Shown here piece after piece: positions 1 through 6,113 of a stretch of 7,342 nucleotides of DNA. The DNA lies in NCBI GenBank assembly GCA_902765885.1, contig CACXBN010000160.1, forward strand, positions 1 to 7,342, written 5' to 3'. The notes under the pieces are model-generated. The model searched no databases. It was not told the DNA's origin and was given only the letters and a program-made list of their open reading frames with translations. This DNA comes from an uncultured Ruminococcus sp. (GTDB lineage: Bacteria > Bacillota > Clostridia > Oscillospirales > CAG-272). The stretch's first letter is position 1, and every line of letters begins with the position of its first letter. The position numbers and the translations under genes are program-made.

Positions 1-602
1 AAAAGAAGAAAAATCACTTCCGTCACGGTCATGACTATATACATTAAATATAAGATCTTTGCCGTATTCTTTACTTTAGGCACTATTTTATCGACAACCG
101 GTCCGGGCATTTCCGCTCTCATAATGAATATCGAGTGTCCGGAATTGTCAGGAACAATAGCCATCATGAGGACCAGAACTCCCATTCCTCCTATCCAGTG
201 AGTAAAACTCCTCCAGAAAAGAGCGCCATGCGTAAGGGACGTAACATCTCTCAGTATGGAAGCACCTGTGGTGGTGAACCCGCTGACTGTTTCAAAGAAC
301 GCGTCGACATAGGAGGGAATGTCCCCCGAAATGACAAAAGGTAATGCACCTATCGCAGACATCACGATCCATGACAGAGCTGCTATGACAAAGCCCTCTT
401 TTGCATATATTTCCCTGCTGTGCCTGCGCGTCAGGAACACCACAAGTATACCGACGGCTGCCGCTCCGGCTGAAGTTATGAGAAATGATATCATGGTTTT
501 CCACTCACCGTATATCACTGATACAGTAAGAGGAACGAGCATCAGCGCACCCGCAAGAATGATAAGCCTGCCGATGGTGTTTGCTATCATTTTTCTGTTC
601 AT
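1..602 (-). CDS. trkH: TrkH-family potassium uptake protein, N-terminal part (runs off left edge)
   Basis: This is the membrane subunit of the Trk/Ktr potassium uptake system, which conducts K+ across the cytoplasmic membrane under control of the TrkA ring. My translation of the minus strand from the ATG at 602 stays open to base 1, giving about 200 residues of a family that is usually 440-490 long, so the C-terminal half lies outside the window. Visible are a first hydrophobic hairpin (roughly residues 8-57), a further helix after the KEGF stretch, and the first pore loop with the filter signature SGFTTTGAS, followed by the FWRSFTHWIGGMG helix typical of TrkH. The start lies 10 nt past the trkA stop, behind a weak AAGGGA ribosome site, so the two genes are very likely co-transcribed. 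The family call is firm; K+ rather than Na+ transport is inferred from the filter and from the TrkA partner. Confidence 0.93.
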   Translation of the reverse strand, partial: MNRKMIANTIGRLIILAGALMLVPLTVSVIYGEWKTMISFLITSAGAAAVGILVVFLTRRHSREIYAKEGFVIAALSWIVMSAIGALPFVISGDIPSYVDAFFETVSGFTTTGASILRDVTSLTHGALFWRSFTHWIGGMGVLVLMMAIVPDNSGHSIFIMRAEMPGPVVDKIVPKVKNTAKILYLMYIVMTVTEVIFLL

Positions 603-612
603 GTTTTTTCCC

Positions 613-1980
613 TTATTTTACGCTAATTATGTCCGTAAGATCATTGAGCCTGTGGCCTTTTGCAAGAACGACCACCCGGTCTCCCTGCTGGATCATGTCT
701 TCTCCTCCGGGAACCACGGTCTTTTTGCCTCTGATTATGCCTGCAATAAGAATTCCCTGCTTTGACTTCAGATCCTTAAGCTTGATTCCGGTGACATTCT
801 GTATCGGCTGCTTGACTCTGAATTCAAGGGCTTCTATACGGTCATCCATGAGTTTGTACAGGGTCTCGACGTTTGTCCCAAGCGAATTGTTAAGGCCTCT
901 GGCGTATCTTATAATAACATCCGTCACGACTTTCTTGGGAGACACGATCGTATCAAGTCCGAGTTTTCCGGCCATGTCCACCATCTCTGTCTGATCGACA
1001 TCGGCTATCACTTTCGGAACATTGAGATTGTCCGCAAACATGGCCATGAGAATATTCCGCTCTTCCTGATTGGTGAGCGCGACGAATGCATCGGTTTCTC
1101 CGAGTCCCTCTTCAACAAGCATGGACTTCTGGGTTCCGCGTCCGACTAATATGGTTGCCTTTGGAAGTGCTTCGCTCAGCTCTTCCGCTTTTTCGGAATT
1201 GATTTCGATTATCTTTACGGAACTTCCGCCCGCGATCAGCATTTTTGAAAGGTATATGGCTGTTCTTCCACCGCCGAGTATCATGATGTTCTTTGCTTTT
1301 TTCTGCATAAGCCCGAACTTTTTCAGAAACAGTTCTATTTCCGCAGGAGTTGAGGTTATACCGATTTTGTCCCCTGCATGAAGCACGAAATCACCGCCCG
1401 GTATATACACTTCGTTTCCCCTCTGGACCGTGCAAATAAGGACTCTGGCGTTGTGCTTTATTCTCAAATCTTTAAGCGTAAGTCCATCGAGTGATGATCC
1501 GTCTTTTATTCGCAGCTCGACGATTTCAAGCAGACGCCCGCTGAAAGATTCGATTTTTGCCGCAGATGGCATTTTCAATATGTTAAAGAGTTCTCTTGCT
1601 GCAAGCGCTTCCGGATTTATTACCATATCTATCCCAAGCTCCTTGCGCATGAAACTTAATGATTCATCGCTTATCTCGGGATCCCTTATTCTTGCGATTG
1701 CATAATGCACTCCTAGCCTTTTTGCAAAGAAGCATGACAGCATATTGGTTTCATCTGATGTCGTAACCGCAATATAAAGCTCAGCCTGTTTTACTCCAGC
1801 GCTTTCAAGCGTTTCATAATCAGCAGCATGACCACAGACACCCATAACATCACAAACACTCGTTATTTCCGAAATAACTTCAGCTGAATTGTCTATGACT
1901 ACGACATCGTGTCCTTCATCCACAAGGCTGGTTATAAGATACTGCCCTATCCTTCCGCTGCCGGCTACAACAATTTTCAT
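613..1980 (-). CDS. trkA: Trk system potassium uptake protein TrkA
   Basis: This is the cytoplasmic nucleotide-binding regulator of the Trk K+ channel. It forms a gating ring under TrkH and senses NAD(H) or adenine nucleotides. The 455 residues match the full-length two-RCK form (E. coli TrkA is 458). Domains in order: RCK_N Rossmann fold with GSGRIG at 7-12 and the acidic end of beta-2 at D30; RCK_C at about 145-225 (GGDFVLHAGD); a second RCK_N at about 230-350 with GGGRTA at 236-241, where the third glycine is replaced by Ala, and E259; a second RCK_C at about 385-455 (GGEDMIQQGDRVVVL). The weaker second glycine motif is common in TrkA proteins. The ATG at 1980 sits behind a GAGGAA site at 1986-1991. 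trkH follows after 10 nt. A promoter overlapped by a perfect inverted repeat lies at 2023-2051. Confidence 0.96.
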   Translation of the reverse strand: MKIVVAGSGRIGQYLITSLVDEGHDVVVIDNSAEVISEITSVCDVMGVCGHAADYETLESAGVKQAELYIAVTTSDETNMLSCFFAKRLGVHYAIARIRDPEISDESLSFMRKELGIDMVINPEALAARELFNILKMPSAAKIESFSGRLLEIVELRIKDGSSLDGLTLKDLRIKHNARVLICTVQRGNEVYIPGGDFVLHAGDKIGITSTPAEIELFLKKFGLMQKKAKNIMILGGGRTAIYLSKMLIAGGSSVKIIEINSEKAEELSEALPKATILVGRGTQKSMLVEEGLGETDAFVALTNQEERNILMAMFADNLNVPKVIADVDQTEMVDMAGKLGLDTIVSPKKVVTDVIIRYARGLNNSLGTNVETLYKLMDDRIEALEFRVKQPIQNVTGIKLKDLKSKQGILIAGIIRGKKTVVPGGEDMIQQGDRVVVLAKGHRLNDLTDIISVK

Positions 1981-2022
1981 ATATGTTCCTCACATTGTTT
2001 TCATATCAAAATACGACATTTT

Positions 2023-2051
2023 ATTGTATCACATTTCCGATGGTGATACAA
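2023..2051 (-). promoter_or_regulatory. trkAH promoter (extended -10)
   Basis: On the minus strand, TTGTAT (2051-2046) and TACAAT (2028-2023) are 17 nt apart, and TG at position -2 to -3 before the -10 gives an extended -10 element (TGATACAAT). The -35 match is poor, at 3 of 6. The start of transcription would fall near 2016, leaving a leader of about 36 nt before trkA. No terminator is visible between the preceding acetyltransferase gene and this point, so read-through from upstream is also possible. Confidence 0.6.
2024..2051. repeat. Perfect inverted repeat over the trkA promoter, likely operator
   Basis: The arms TTGTATCAC (2024-2032) and GTGATACAA (2043-2051) are exact 9-bp reverse complements separated by 10 nt. 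The arms cover the proposed -10 and -35 boxes. A spacing of 19 nt between arm centres puts both half-sites on nearly the same face of the helix, as expected for a dimeric repressor. It is a poor terminator candidate because no T-run follows on either strand. The cognate regulator is not identifiable here. Confidence 0.6.
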
Positions 2052-2112
2052 GTGAGCCGCTCAGCACTTTTCCGCCACCTGCCGGGACAACGGATTTCCT
2101 GCTCACGGCCTG

Positions 2113-2742
2113 TTAATATTCGAAAAGTTCCCTGTGATTTTCCAGGCTGTCTTTGTCTGTAATCTCTCTTAATACCCTGCACGGATTTCCCGCCGCAATC
2201 ACGTTTTCCGGAATATCCTTCGTCACAACCGATCCCGCTCCTATAACCGAACCTGATCCAATCGTAACTCCGCCACATACCGTGACGCCTGCTGCTATCC
2301 AGCAGTTGTCACAAATCGTTATCGGCTTTGTGTATTCAAGATTTGTGACGACACCTGTTTCAGGGTTCACAAAAGAATTGCGATCCTGATATCTTATGGG
2401 GTGAATTGCCGTCAGCAACGATACTCCGGGGCCGATGAATACATTTTCACCAATGGTCACCTTACCTTCGTCAAGCACCGTAAAGTTGAAATTGGCATAA
2501 CTGCCGTTCCCCATGTGTATGTTTGTCCCAAAATCGAAAAAAACCGGTCCCTGGAGGTATACTCCCTCTCCCCTGTCAGGAAGCAATTCGTCAAGAATTT
2601 CTTCTCTTTGTGCGGTATCAGTTTCCGGTGTCTCGTTATATTTTTTACACAGCAGATGGGCGCGGGTTCTCTCTTCGGGCATTCCCTCTGAAAAAGGATC
2701 GTAAATAAGATTGCCTCTGAGCATCTTTTCGTGTTCTGTCAT
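2113..2742 (-). CDS. Maltose/galactoside-type sugar O-acetyltransferase
   Basis: This cytoplasmic left-handed beta-helix enzyme transfers acetyl from acetyl-CoA to a sugar hydroxyl (Maa/LacA/NodL family). At 209 residues it has normal length. The N-terminal cap is typical (EKMLRGNLIYDP). The FDFGTNIHMGN block at about 70-79 is followed by hexapeptide repeats (VTIGENVFIGPGV, ITICDNCWIAAGVTVCGGVTIG) and the closing IGAGSVVTKDIPENVIAAGNP. The catalytic base is probably H114 in TAIHPI, equivalent to LacA H115. The natural acceptor cannot be predicted; many of these enzymes have broad or unknown sugar specificity. The ATG at 2742 has a GAGGA site at 2747-2751. It lies 15 nt after the GNAT gene, so it is probably the last gene of the rnz-GNAT-acetyltransferase transcript. 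Confidence 0.93.
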   Translation of the reverse strand: MTEHEKMLRGNLIYDPFSEGMPEERTRAHLLCKKYNETPETDTAQREEILDELLPDRGEGVYLQGPVFFDFGTNIHMGNGSYANFNFTVLDEGKVTIGENVFIGPGVSLLTAIHPIRYQDRNSFVNPETGVVTNLEYTKPITICDNCWIAAGVTVCGGVTIGSGSVIGAGSVVTKDIPENVIAAGNPCRVLREITDKDSLENHRELFEY

Positions 2743-2757
2743 TTTTTCCTCACTGAC

Positions 2758-3252
2758 TTAAAGATAATAATCATATACGAAATCGTCCATGTAGTATCCG
2801 TGACCGATGTCGTTTTTTTCATCTCTCACTCTGACAAAACCGAGCTTTTCGTATATCATCACTGCATCGTTATATTTGTTGACATTAAGTTCAATGGTTT
2901 TTTTGCCTTTCTCCTCAGCCTTGTCGATGACAAACCCAAGCATCAGTTTCGAATATCCTTTTTTGCGTTCACAGCGCTTGAGATAGAACTTGCTGAGATA
3001 GATATCCTTTTCCCTTTCGTAGAATGCAATGAAACCGATATCCTCACCGCATCTGTCAACAAAATAATATTCATATCCGTGCTTTATCTGTTCTCTGATG
3101 GCTCTTTCGGACTGGAAAAGCTCAAGCATGTAATCGTTTTGTTCTTTTCCGAGTAAGGGATCATAATGTTCTCTTACGATAGAGGTAGCAAGCTTCGACA
3201 TCCTTGTTATTTCATCATCATTGTGTGAATCAAGAAATCTGAATGTTACCAT
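2758..3252 (-). CDS. GNAT-family N-acetyltransferase
   Basis: A 164-residue single-domain GNAT protein, which would use acetyl-CoA to acetylate an amine. The central strand GFIAFYERE (about 73-81) leads to motif A, YLSKFYLKRCERKKGYSKLM (85-104), whose pyrophosphate loop is RKKGYS (96-101). This is the usual R/QxxGxG/A with Ser in the last place. Motif B follows, with N128 and the IYEKLGF signature (133-139). The substrate cannot be inferred; the family includes RimI-like protein modifiers, polyamine acetylases and small-molecule detoxifiers. The ATG at 3252 is preceded by AAGGAA (3263-3268), placed just before the rnz stop codon. Spacing to both neighbours is short, which suggests one operon. 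Confidence 0.88.
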   Translation of the reverse strand: MVTFRFLDSHNDDEITRMSKLATSIVREHYDPLLGKEQNDYMLELFQSERAIREQIKHGYEYYFVDRCGEDIGFIAFYEREKDIYLSKFYLKRCERKKGYSKLMLGFVIDKAEEKGKKTIELNVNKYNDAVMIYEKLGFVRVRDEKNDIGHGYYMDDFVYDYYL

Positions 3253-3269
3253 ATAAGTATATTTCCTTG

Positions 3270-4166
3270 TCAGTCATCATTCTCGAAATAGATCGTTTTT
3301 ATCTGGCCGTCTGATGAAAGAACGGCTTTGTCAAACACTTCAAGTGCCTCATTAAAGCACACTGAGGGATCCGGGAGTGCAGGGCTGTAATGGGTCAGCC
3401 ACAATTCCGAACACCCGCTCTCCTTTGCGAGAACGGCAGCCTCCTTCATTGTCATGTGGAAAGACTCCTTTGCCCTCGCAAGTTTCTCGTGTTCAAACAT
3501 TCCCTCGCAAATCAGAAGATCTGCATCAGATGCCATTGTGGAAATAATGTCACAAGGTCTTGTATCGGTCGCAAATGTCACATGGATGCCACGCCTGGGT
3601 TCTCCAAGAACCATATCCGGTGTGAATTCCTCCACACATTCTCCTTTTTGCAGCCTGTTCCAATATCTCATCGGAACTCCGTTCTTTTTTGCTTTTGAAA
3701 CATTGAATTTGCCGTTTCTCTTAATCCTTATGTCGTATCCGAGGCACTGACATGAATGTTTCAATTCGAACGCCGTTATACAGTATCCGAAACTTTCAAA
3801 ATAATCAAAATCGGTCATTTCCCTTGTGACAATTCTGAAAGGCAGTTCTTGCGCGATTCTTGTCAGGCTTTTTACTATCTCTCCCACCCCCGGAGGTCCG
3901 GCTATAATCAGCGGCTCCGTATGTCCTTCGTTTCCCATGGACAAAAGAAGTCCCGGAAGTCCGCTGCAGTGGTCTGCATGGAAATGGGTGAGCAGGATAA
4001 TATTGATCTTTGCGAGCGAAAAGCCAGATTTCTTGACTGAAAGCTGGGTTCCCTCGCCACAGTCGATAAGCAGTCCTATTCCGTTGTATCTTAAATAGCA
4101 GCAACTCAGAAACCTGTCAAGTTTCGGGACTGTCCCGCCTGTGCCTGGGAGGCAAATATCAAGCAT
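3270..4166 (-). CDS. rnz: Ribonuclease Z (tRNA 3'-processing metallo-beta-lactamase)
   Basis: RNase Z cuts tRNA precursors just after the discriminator base. The 298-residue product has the full metal-site set of the ElaC/RNase Z family: IDCGEGTQ (34-41), THFHADH with H61, H63, D65 and H66, third-ligand H137 in ELKHSCQCLGY, D201 in ATDTRPC, H237 in ESFHMTMKEAA and H259 in WLTHYSP. The compact sequence between 85 and 130 suggests a modified exosite arm, as I know from clostridial relatives. The open frame extends to 4439, but I place the start at the ATG at 4166. The protein fold begins at MLDICLPGTGG, a GGTGATG site lies just upstream (4169-4175), and the added 91 codons run through a G+C-rich non-coding block. 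tRNA maturation is inferred from family membership; other MBL hydrolase roles remain possible. Confidence 0.88.
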   Translation of the reverse strand: MLDICLPGTGGTVPKLDRFLSCCYLRYNGIGLLIDCGEGTQLSVKKSGFSLAKINIILLTHFHADHCSGLPGLLLSMGNEGHTEPLIIAGPPGVGEIVKSLTRIAQELPFRIVTREMTDFDYFESFGYCITAFELKHSCQCLGYDIRIKRNGKFNVSKAKKNGVPMRYWNRLQKGECVEEFTPDMVLGEPRRGIHVTFATDTRPCDIISTMASDADLLICEGMFEHEKLARAKESFHMTMKEAAVLAKESGCSELWLTHYSPALPDPSVCFNEALEVFDKAVLSSDGQIKTIYFENDD

Positions 4167-4195
4167 ATCATCACCATCTTTATTTATGAAAATAC

Positions 4196-4231
4196 AAAAA
4201 AATATCCCGCTCGCGGCGTTTAAAGCGATAT
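4196..4231 (-). terminator. Intrinsic terminator-like hairpin between the G+C-rich RNA and rnz
   Basis: On the minus strand, ATATC (4231-4227) plus GCT (4226-4224 complement region) pair with AGC (4211-4209) and GATAT (4206-4202), leaving a 2-nt bulge. A small CCGC/GCGG pairing can form inside the loop. A run of seven T residues (4202-4196) follows. The stem is only moderately stable. It ends just 30 nt before the rnz start codon, so it may serve as the 3' end of a small RNA or as an attenuator. Confidence 0.5.
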
Positions 4232-4386
4232 AGAGAAACCCTGCTTGCGCAAGGATGGCGCCCTCTCCATCGGTTTGTGCTCCCAGCGTCCTTGTCGATG
4301 CGGCGGCGCAGAATGCGTGTCTCACGGCACCGGAGGGAGGTCTGCATACCCCTCGACGGAAGTCCGGGCTCCCTTTTACTCTTTGT
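4196..4386 (-). ncRNA. Candidate structured RNA or leader upstream of rnz, family not recognised
   Basis: This block of about 190 nt is visibly richer in G+C than both neighbouring genes and has no credible protein on either strand. On the minus strand it begins after a TATAAA box (4397-4392) and ends in a hairpin plus T-run. Local pairings I can draw: TCC+GTCGA (4289-4291, 4294-4298) with TCGAC+GGA (4353-4360); GCAGA (4308-4312) with TCTGC (4341-4345); CGTG-TCT-CACG (4316-4326); GATGG (4254-4258) with CCATC (4267-4271); the palindrome CTTGCGCAAG (4244-4253). CTCCC (4280-4284) could reach GGGAG (4335-4339) as a pseudoknot. I do not see signatures of SRP RNA, tmRNA, 6S, RNase P or the common riboswitches. 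The clostridial raiA motif has a similar size and is one candidate to test, but I cannot confirm it. Confidence 0.55.
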
Positions 4387-4391
4387 GGGTT

Positions 4392-4397
4392 TTTATA
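4392..4397 (-). promoter_or_regulatory. Putative -10 box for the G+C-rich RNA / rnz operon
   Basis: TATAAA on the minus strand, matching 5 of 6 to consensus, lies just before the G+C-rich block, putting a start near 4386. No good -35 is found 16-18 nt upstream. The same bases also read TATAAT on the plus strand (4394-4399), so this assignment is tentative. Confidence 0.35.
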
Positions 4398-4442
4398 ATC
4401 GCTTTTATTTCGCACGCAGCAGGATACGTAACAAATCACATA

Positions 4443-4775
4443 TCAGTCGTAAAGGATATCAAACAATTCATCATCGAATATGTCTGCTACGCTCTCGAAC
4501 TCCTCATCGTCTTCTATCGTTTCCAGATAGCCTTCACCGTCATCGTCAACCAGATATTTCAGAATGATATACTCGTCGATCTCATCGATATCTGCTCCGG
4601 CTGGAATAAATGCCTTGTATACTTGGCCATCTTGTTCAAGAGTACCGAGAAGTCTGTAATCCGATTCCTTGTCATTTTCGTCTATCAAAGTGTATATTTC
4701 CGGATTGAGTTCTTCGTTTTCTTCGTTATCTATTATTTCTTCCTGCTGTTTTTTGTTATCCTTTTTATTGCTCAT
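4443..4775 (-). CDS. DUF1292 (YrzB-like, UPF0473) acidic protein
   Basis: A 110-residue, strongly acidic protein of the DUF1292 family, which is widespread in Firmicutes and has no established function. The family core is plain: PEIYTLIDEN, then a hydrophobic strand with YKAFIPA, DEYIILKYLVDDDGEGYLETIEDDEEFESVADIFDDEL. The N-terminal 25 residues are a low-complexity Lys/Gln/Glu linker. No signal peptide or membrane segment is visible, so it should be cytosolic. The frame could start at a TTG at 4787, but GGAG at 4782-4785 lies 6 nt before the ATG at 4775, so that ATG is the start. In many Firmicutes this gene sits beside ruvX/alaS; here it stands alone, upstream of the structured-RNA block and divergent from the radical SAM gene. 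Confidence 0.88.
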   Translation of the reverse strand: MSNKKDNKKQQEEIIDNEENEELNPEIYTLIDENDKESDYRLLGTLEQDGQVYKAFIPAGADIDEIDEYIILKYLVDDDGEGYLETIEDDEEFESVADIFDDELFDILYD

Positions 4776-4781
4776 ATCAGT

Positions 4782-4785
4782 CTCC
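4782..4785 (-). promoter_or_regulatory. Ribosome binding site deciding the DUF1292 start
   Basis: GGAG on the minus strand is well spaced for the ATG at 4775 and overlaps the alternative TTG codon at 4787, which therefore cannot use it. This fixes the N-terminus as MSNKKD. Confidence 0.8.
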
Positions 4786-4808
4786 AAACACAGATTTCAC
4801 GAATCTTT

Positions 4809-4832
4809 TTGAGTTTTTAGTTTACAACTCAA
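4809..4832. repeat. Inverted repeat within the divergent promoter region
   Basis: TTGAGTT (4809-4815) and AACTCAA (4826-4832) are perfect 7-bp reverse complements with a 10-nt spacer, the same spacer length as in the trkA promoter repeat. The right arm overlaps the -35 of the rightward promoter and the expected transcription start of the leftward one, so a bound protein could affect both. Confidence 0.45.
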
Positions 4833-4849
4833 TTTTACTCAGGTATAAT
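4821..4849 (+). promoter_or_regulatory. Promoter of the radical SAM gene
   Basis: TTTACA (4821-4826), a 17-nt spacer and a perfect TATAAT (4844-4849) make a strong sigma-A-type promoter. The transcript would start near 4856, giving an untranslated leader of about 65 nt. It lies inside the leftward promoter of DUF1292. Confidence 0.8.
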
Positions 4850-4860
4850 TTCTTTGTCAA
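4832..4860 (-). promoter_or_regulatory. Promoter of the DUF1292 gene
   Basis: On the minus strand, a perfect TTGACA (4860-4855), a 17-nt spacer and TAAAAT (4837-4832) are present. Transcription would start near 4825, about 50 nt before the ATG at 4775. Its -35 box overlaps the expected start site of the rightward promoter. Confidence 0.8.
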
Positions 4861-4921
4861 TAGATTTTTAAATAGTGCAAAATACCATTAATTTATTTCT
4901 TAAACAATCAATGAGGGAAAA

Positions 4922-5926
4922 ATGGCTCAGAAAGACATTAATCCATACATATATTCGGATTCCAACAAAAGATATCTCACATACGACCGCTATATGAAAA
5001 TGCGCTTCGGCGGCAAAGTTGCCAAAGTTCCCCTGGATATAGGATGCACATGTCCGAACATAGACGGATCTGCAGGATACGGAGGCTGCATATACTGCAA
5101 AAACGGCAGCTCAAGCGCCATCGGCAAAACGATAGATGAACAGTATCAGAACGGTGTGAACGTTATGAACAGGAAATGGAACAACGTAGGGTACATACCA
5201 TATTTCCAGTCAAATTCAAACACATACGGTTCACTTGCACATCTTGAAAAATCATATTTTGAAGCCGCGGGACTGAAAAACGCTCTAATGGTTGACATCG
5301 CCACAAGAGCAGACTGCATCAGCCAGGAAGTGCTCGATATTCTTGAAAGGCTCTCCGAAAAAATACCGGTTACCGTGGAACTCGGGCTTCAGACGTCCAA
5401 TGACAAAACAGCAGATATCATAAACAGATGTCATTCATATGAAGATTTTGTGAAAGGTTATTATTTGCTTGACAATTTGAGGAACAGGATCAATGCGGAC
5501 ATACATAACGACGGAGAACCGTATTCTTTTGTCAAAAAAAGATTCACTTTGTGTATTCATATAATAAACGGCCTTCCCGGTGAGATGCGGGAAGACATGC
5601 TGAAGACTGTCTCTGATGCCGCCAAGCTGAATCCTGACATGATCAAGATCCATATGCTTCACATACTTAAGGGAACAAGGATAGCAGACCTTTATCTACG
5701 CAATGAATTCAAACTTCTGGATAAAGAAGAATACGTTAGTATCACATGCGACCAGATCGAACTTCTCCCCCCTGAATGTGTAGTTGCGAGAGTCACAGGC
5801 GACGGACTTGAAGACGATCTCATTGCCCCCCTCTGGACAAGAAGAAAAACTCAGGTTGCAAATGACATAGACAAGGAGCTGTTCAGAAGGAACTCATACC
5901 AGGGTATCAATCACAATATTATGTAA
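4922..5926 (+). CDS. TIGR01212-family (YhcC-like) radical SAM protein
   Basis: A 334-residue radical SAM enzyme resembling E. coli YhcC (309 aa), a family of unsettled biochemical function. The cluster-binding cysteines are C44, C56 and C59 in the unusual CX11CX2C spacing typical of YhcC (CPNIDGSAGYGGCIYC); C42 is an extra cysteine. Other family blocks: YFQSNSNTY (94-102), RADC (129-132), VELGLQTSNDKT (152-163), INGLPGE (215-221), IKIHMLHILKGT (241-252) and APLWTRRK (302-309). A stretch at about 186-207 is longer than in E. coli YhcC and reads like an inserted loop. The ATG at 4922 is preceded by GAGGGA (4913-4918). The gene has a strong own promoter, and no terminator is evident between it and the rubredoxin gene. 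Confidence 0.92.
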   Translation: MAQKDINPYIYSDSNKRYLTYDRYMKMRFGGKVAKVPLDIGCTCPNIDGSAGYGGCIYCKNGSSSAIGKTIDEQYQNGVNVMNRKWNNVGYIPYFQSNSNTYGSLAHLEKSYFEAAGLKNALMVDIATRADCISQEVLDILERLSEKIPVTVELGLQTSNDKTADIINRCHSYEDFVKGYYLLDNLRNRINADIHNDGEPYSFVKKRFTLCIHIINGLPGEMREDMLKTVSDAAKLNPDMIKIHMLHILKGTRIADLYLRNEFKLLDKEEYVSITCDQIELLPPECVVARVTGDGLEDDLIAPLWTRRKTQVANDIDKELFRRNSYQGINHNIM

Positions 5927-6052
5927 CACAAACAAGTCCTGCAGCAAATGGGAAGCCTATTTAATCATATAATATTCAGATTATTTGAGGATAACAATAT
6001 TACCGCAGAACCACAAAATCGCAAGCCGATCTACAGAATAATCACGAAAATA
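5927..6052. other. Intergenic spacer between radical SAM gene and rubredoxin
   Basis: I see no terminator hairpin, RNA gene or convincing protein here. The plus-strand frame of the radical SAM gene stays open after its TAA for 47 codons, to a TGA at 6065-6067, and includes an ATG at 5948 without a ribosome binding site. I regard this as chance. Confidence 0.5.
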
Positions 6053-6081
6053 TTGCATATGCACTGAAGTGCTGATATAAT
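6053..6081 (+). promoter_or_regulatory. Rubredoxin promoter with two embedded palindromes
   Basis: TTGCAT (6053-6058), a 17-nt spacer and a perfect TATAAT (6076-6081) preceded by TG (6073-6074) form an extended -10 promoter. TGCATATGCA (6054-6063) is a perfect 10-bp palindrome over the -35 box, and GCACT-GA-AGTGC (6061-6072) is a 5-bp inverted repeat in the spacer. Either may be an operator; redox or metal control would suit the gene but is not shown by the sequence. Confidence 0.65.
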
Positions 6082-6113
6082 ACCGATATAAATAAATCAA
6101 GGGAGGGAATGCA

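Noticed and set aside
2037..2110. Possible terminator (GAGC/GCTC pairings) after the sugar acetyltransferase gene.
   Set aside because: The stems are short and no T-run follows on the minus strand, so it does not qualify as an intrinsic terminator.
2021..2278. Minus-strand frame of 85 codons overlapping the 3' end of the sugar acetyltransferase gene.
   Set aside because: It is a shifted frame of a complete, well-conserved gene and runs into the trkA promoter repeat.
4360..4372. Plus-strand AAGTCCGGGCTCC, which looks like the conserved 5' region of RNase P RNA.
   Set aside because: No further RNase P core elements follow; the next several hundred bases are the A+T-rich promoter area and the DUF1292 gene on the other strand. 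The match is short and likely chance.
4167..4439. N-terminal extension of rnz by 91 codons up to 4439.
   Set aside because: The metallo-beta-lactamase fold starts at the ATG at 4166 with a ribosome site before it. The extension reads through a G+C-rich, structure-forming block and shows no domain.
4245..4820. Plus-strand frame of 191 codons with a hydrophobic C-terminal half.
   Set aside because: It is antisense to the DUF1292 gene and to the G+C-rich RNA; the hydrophobic look comes from the complement of acidic codons.
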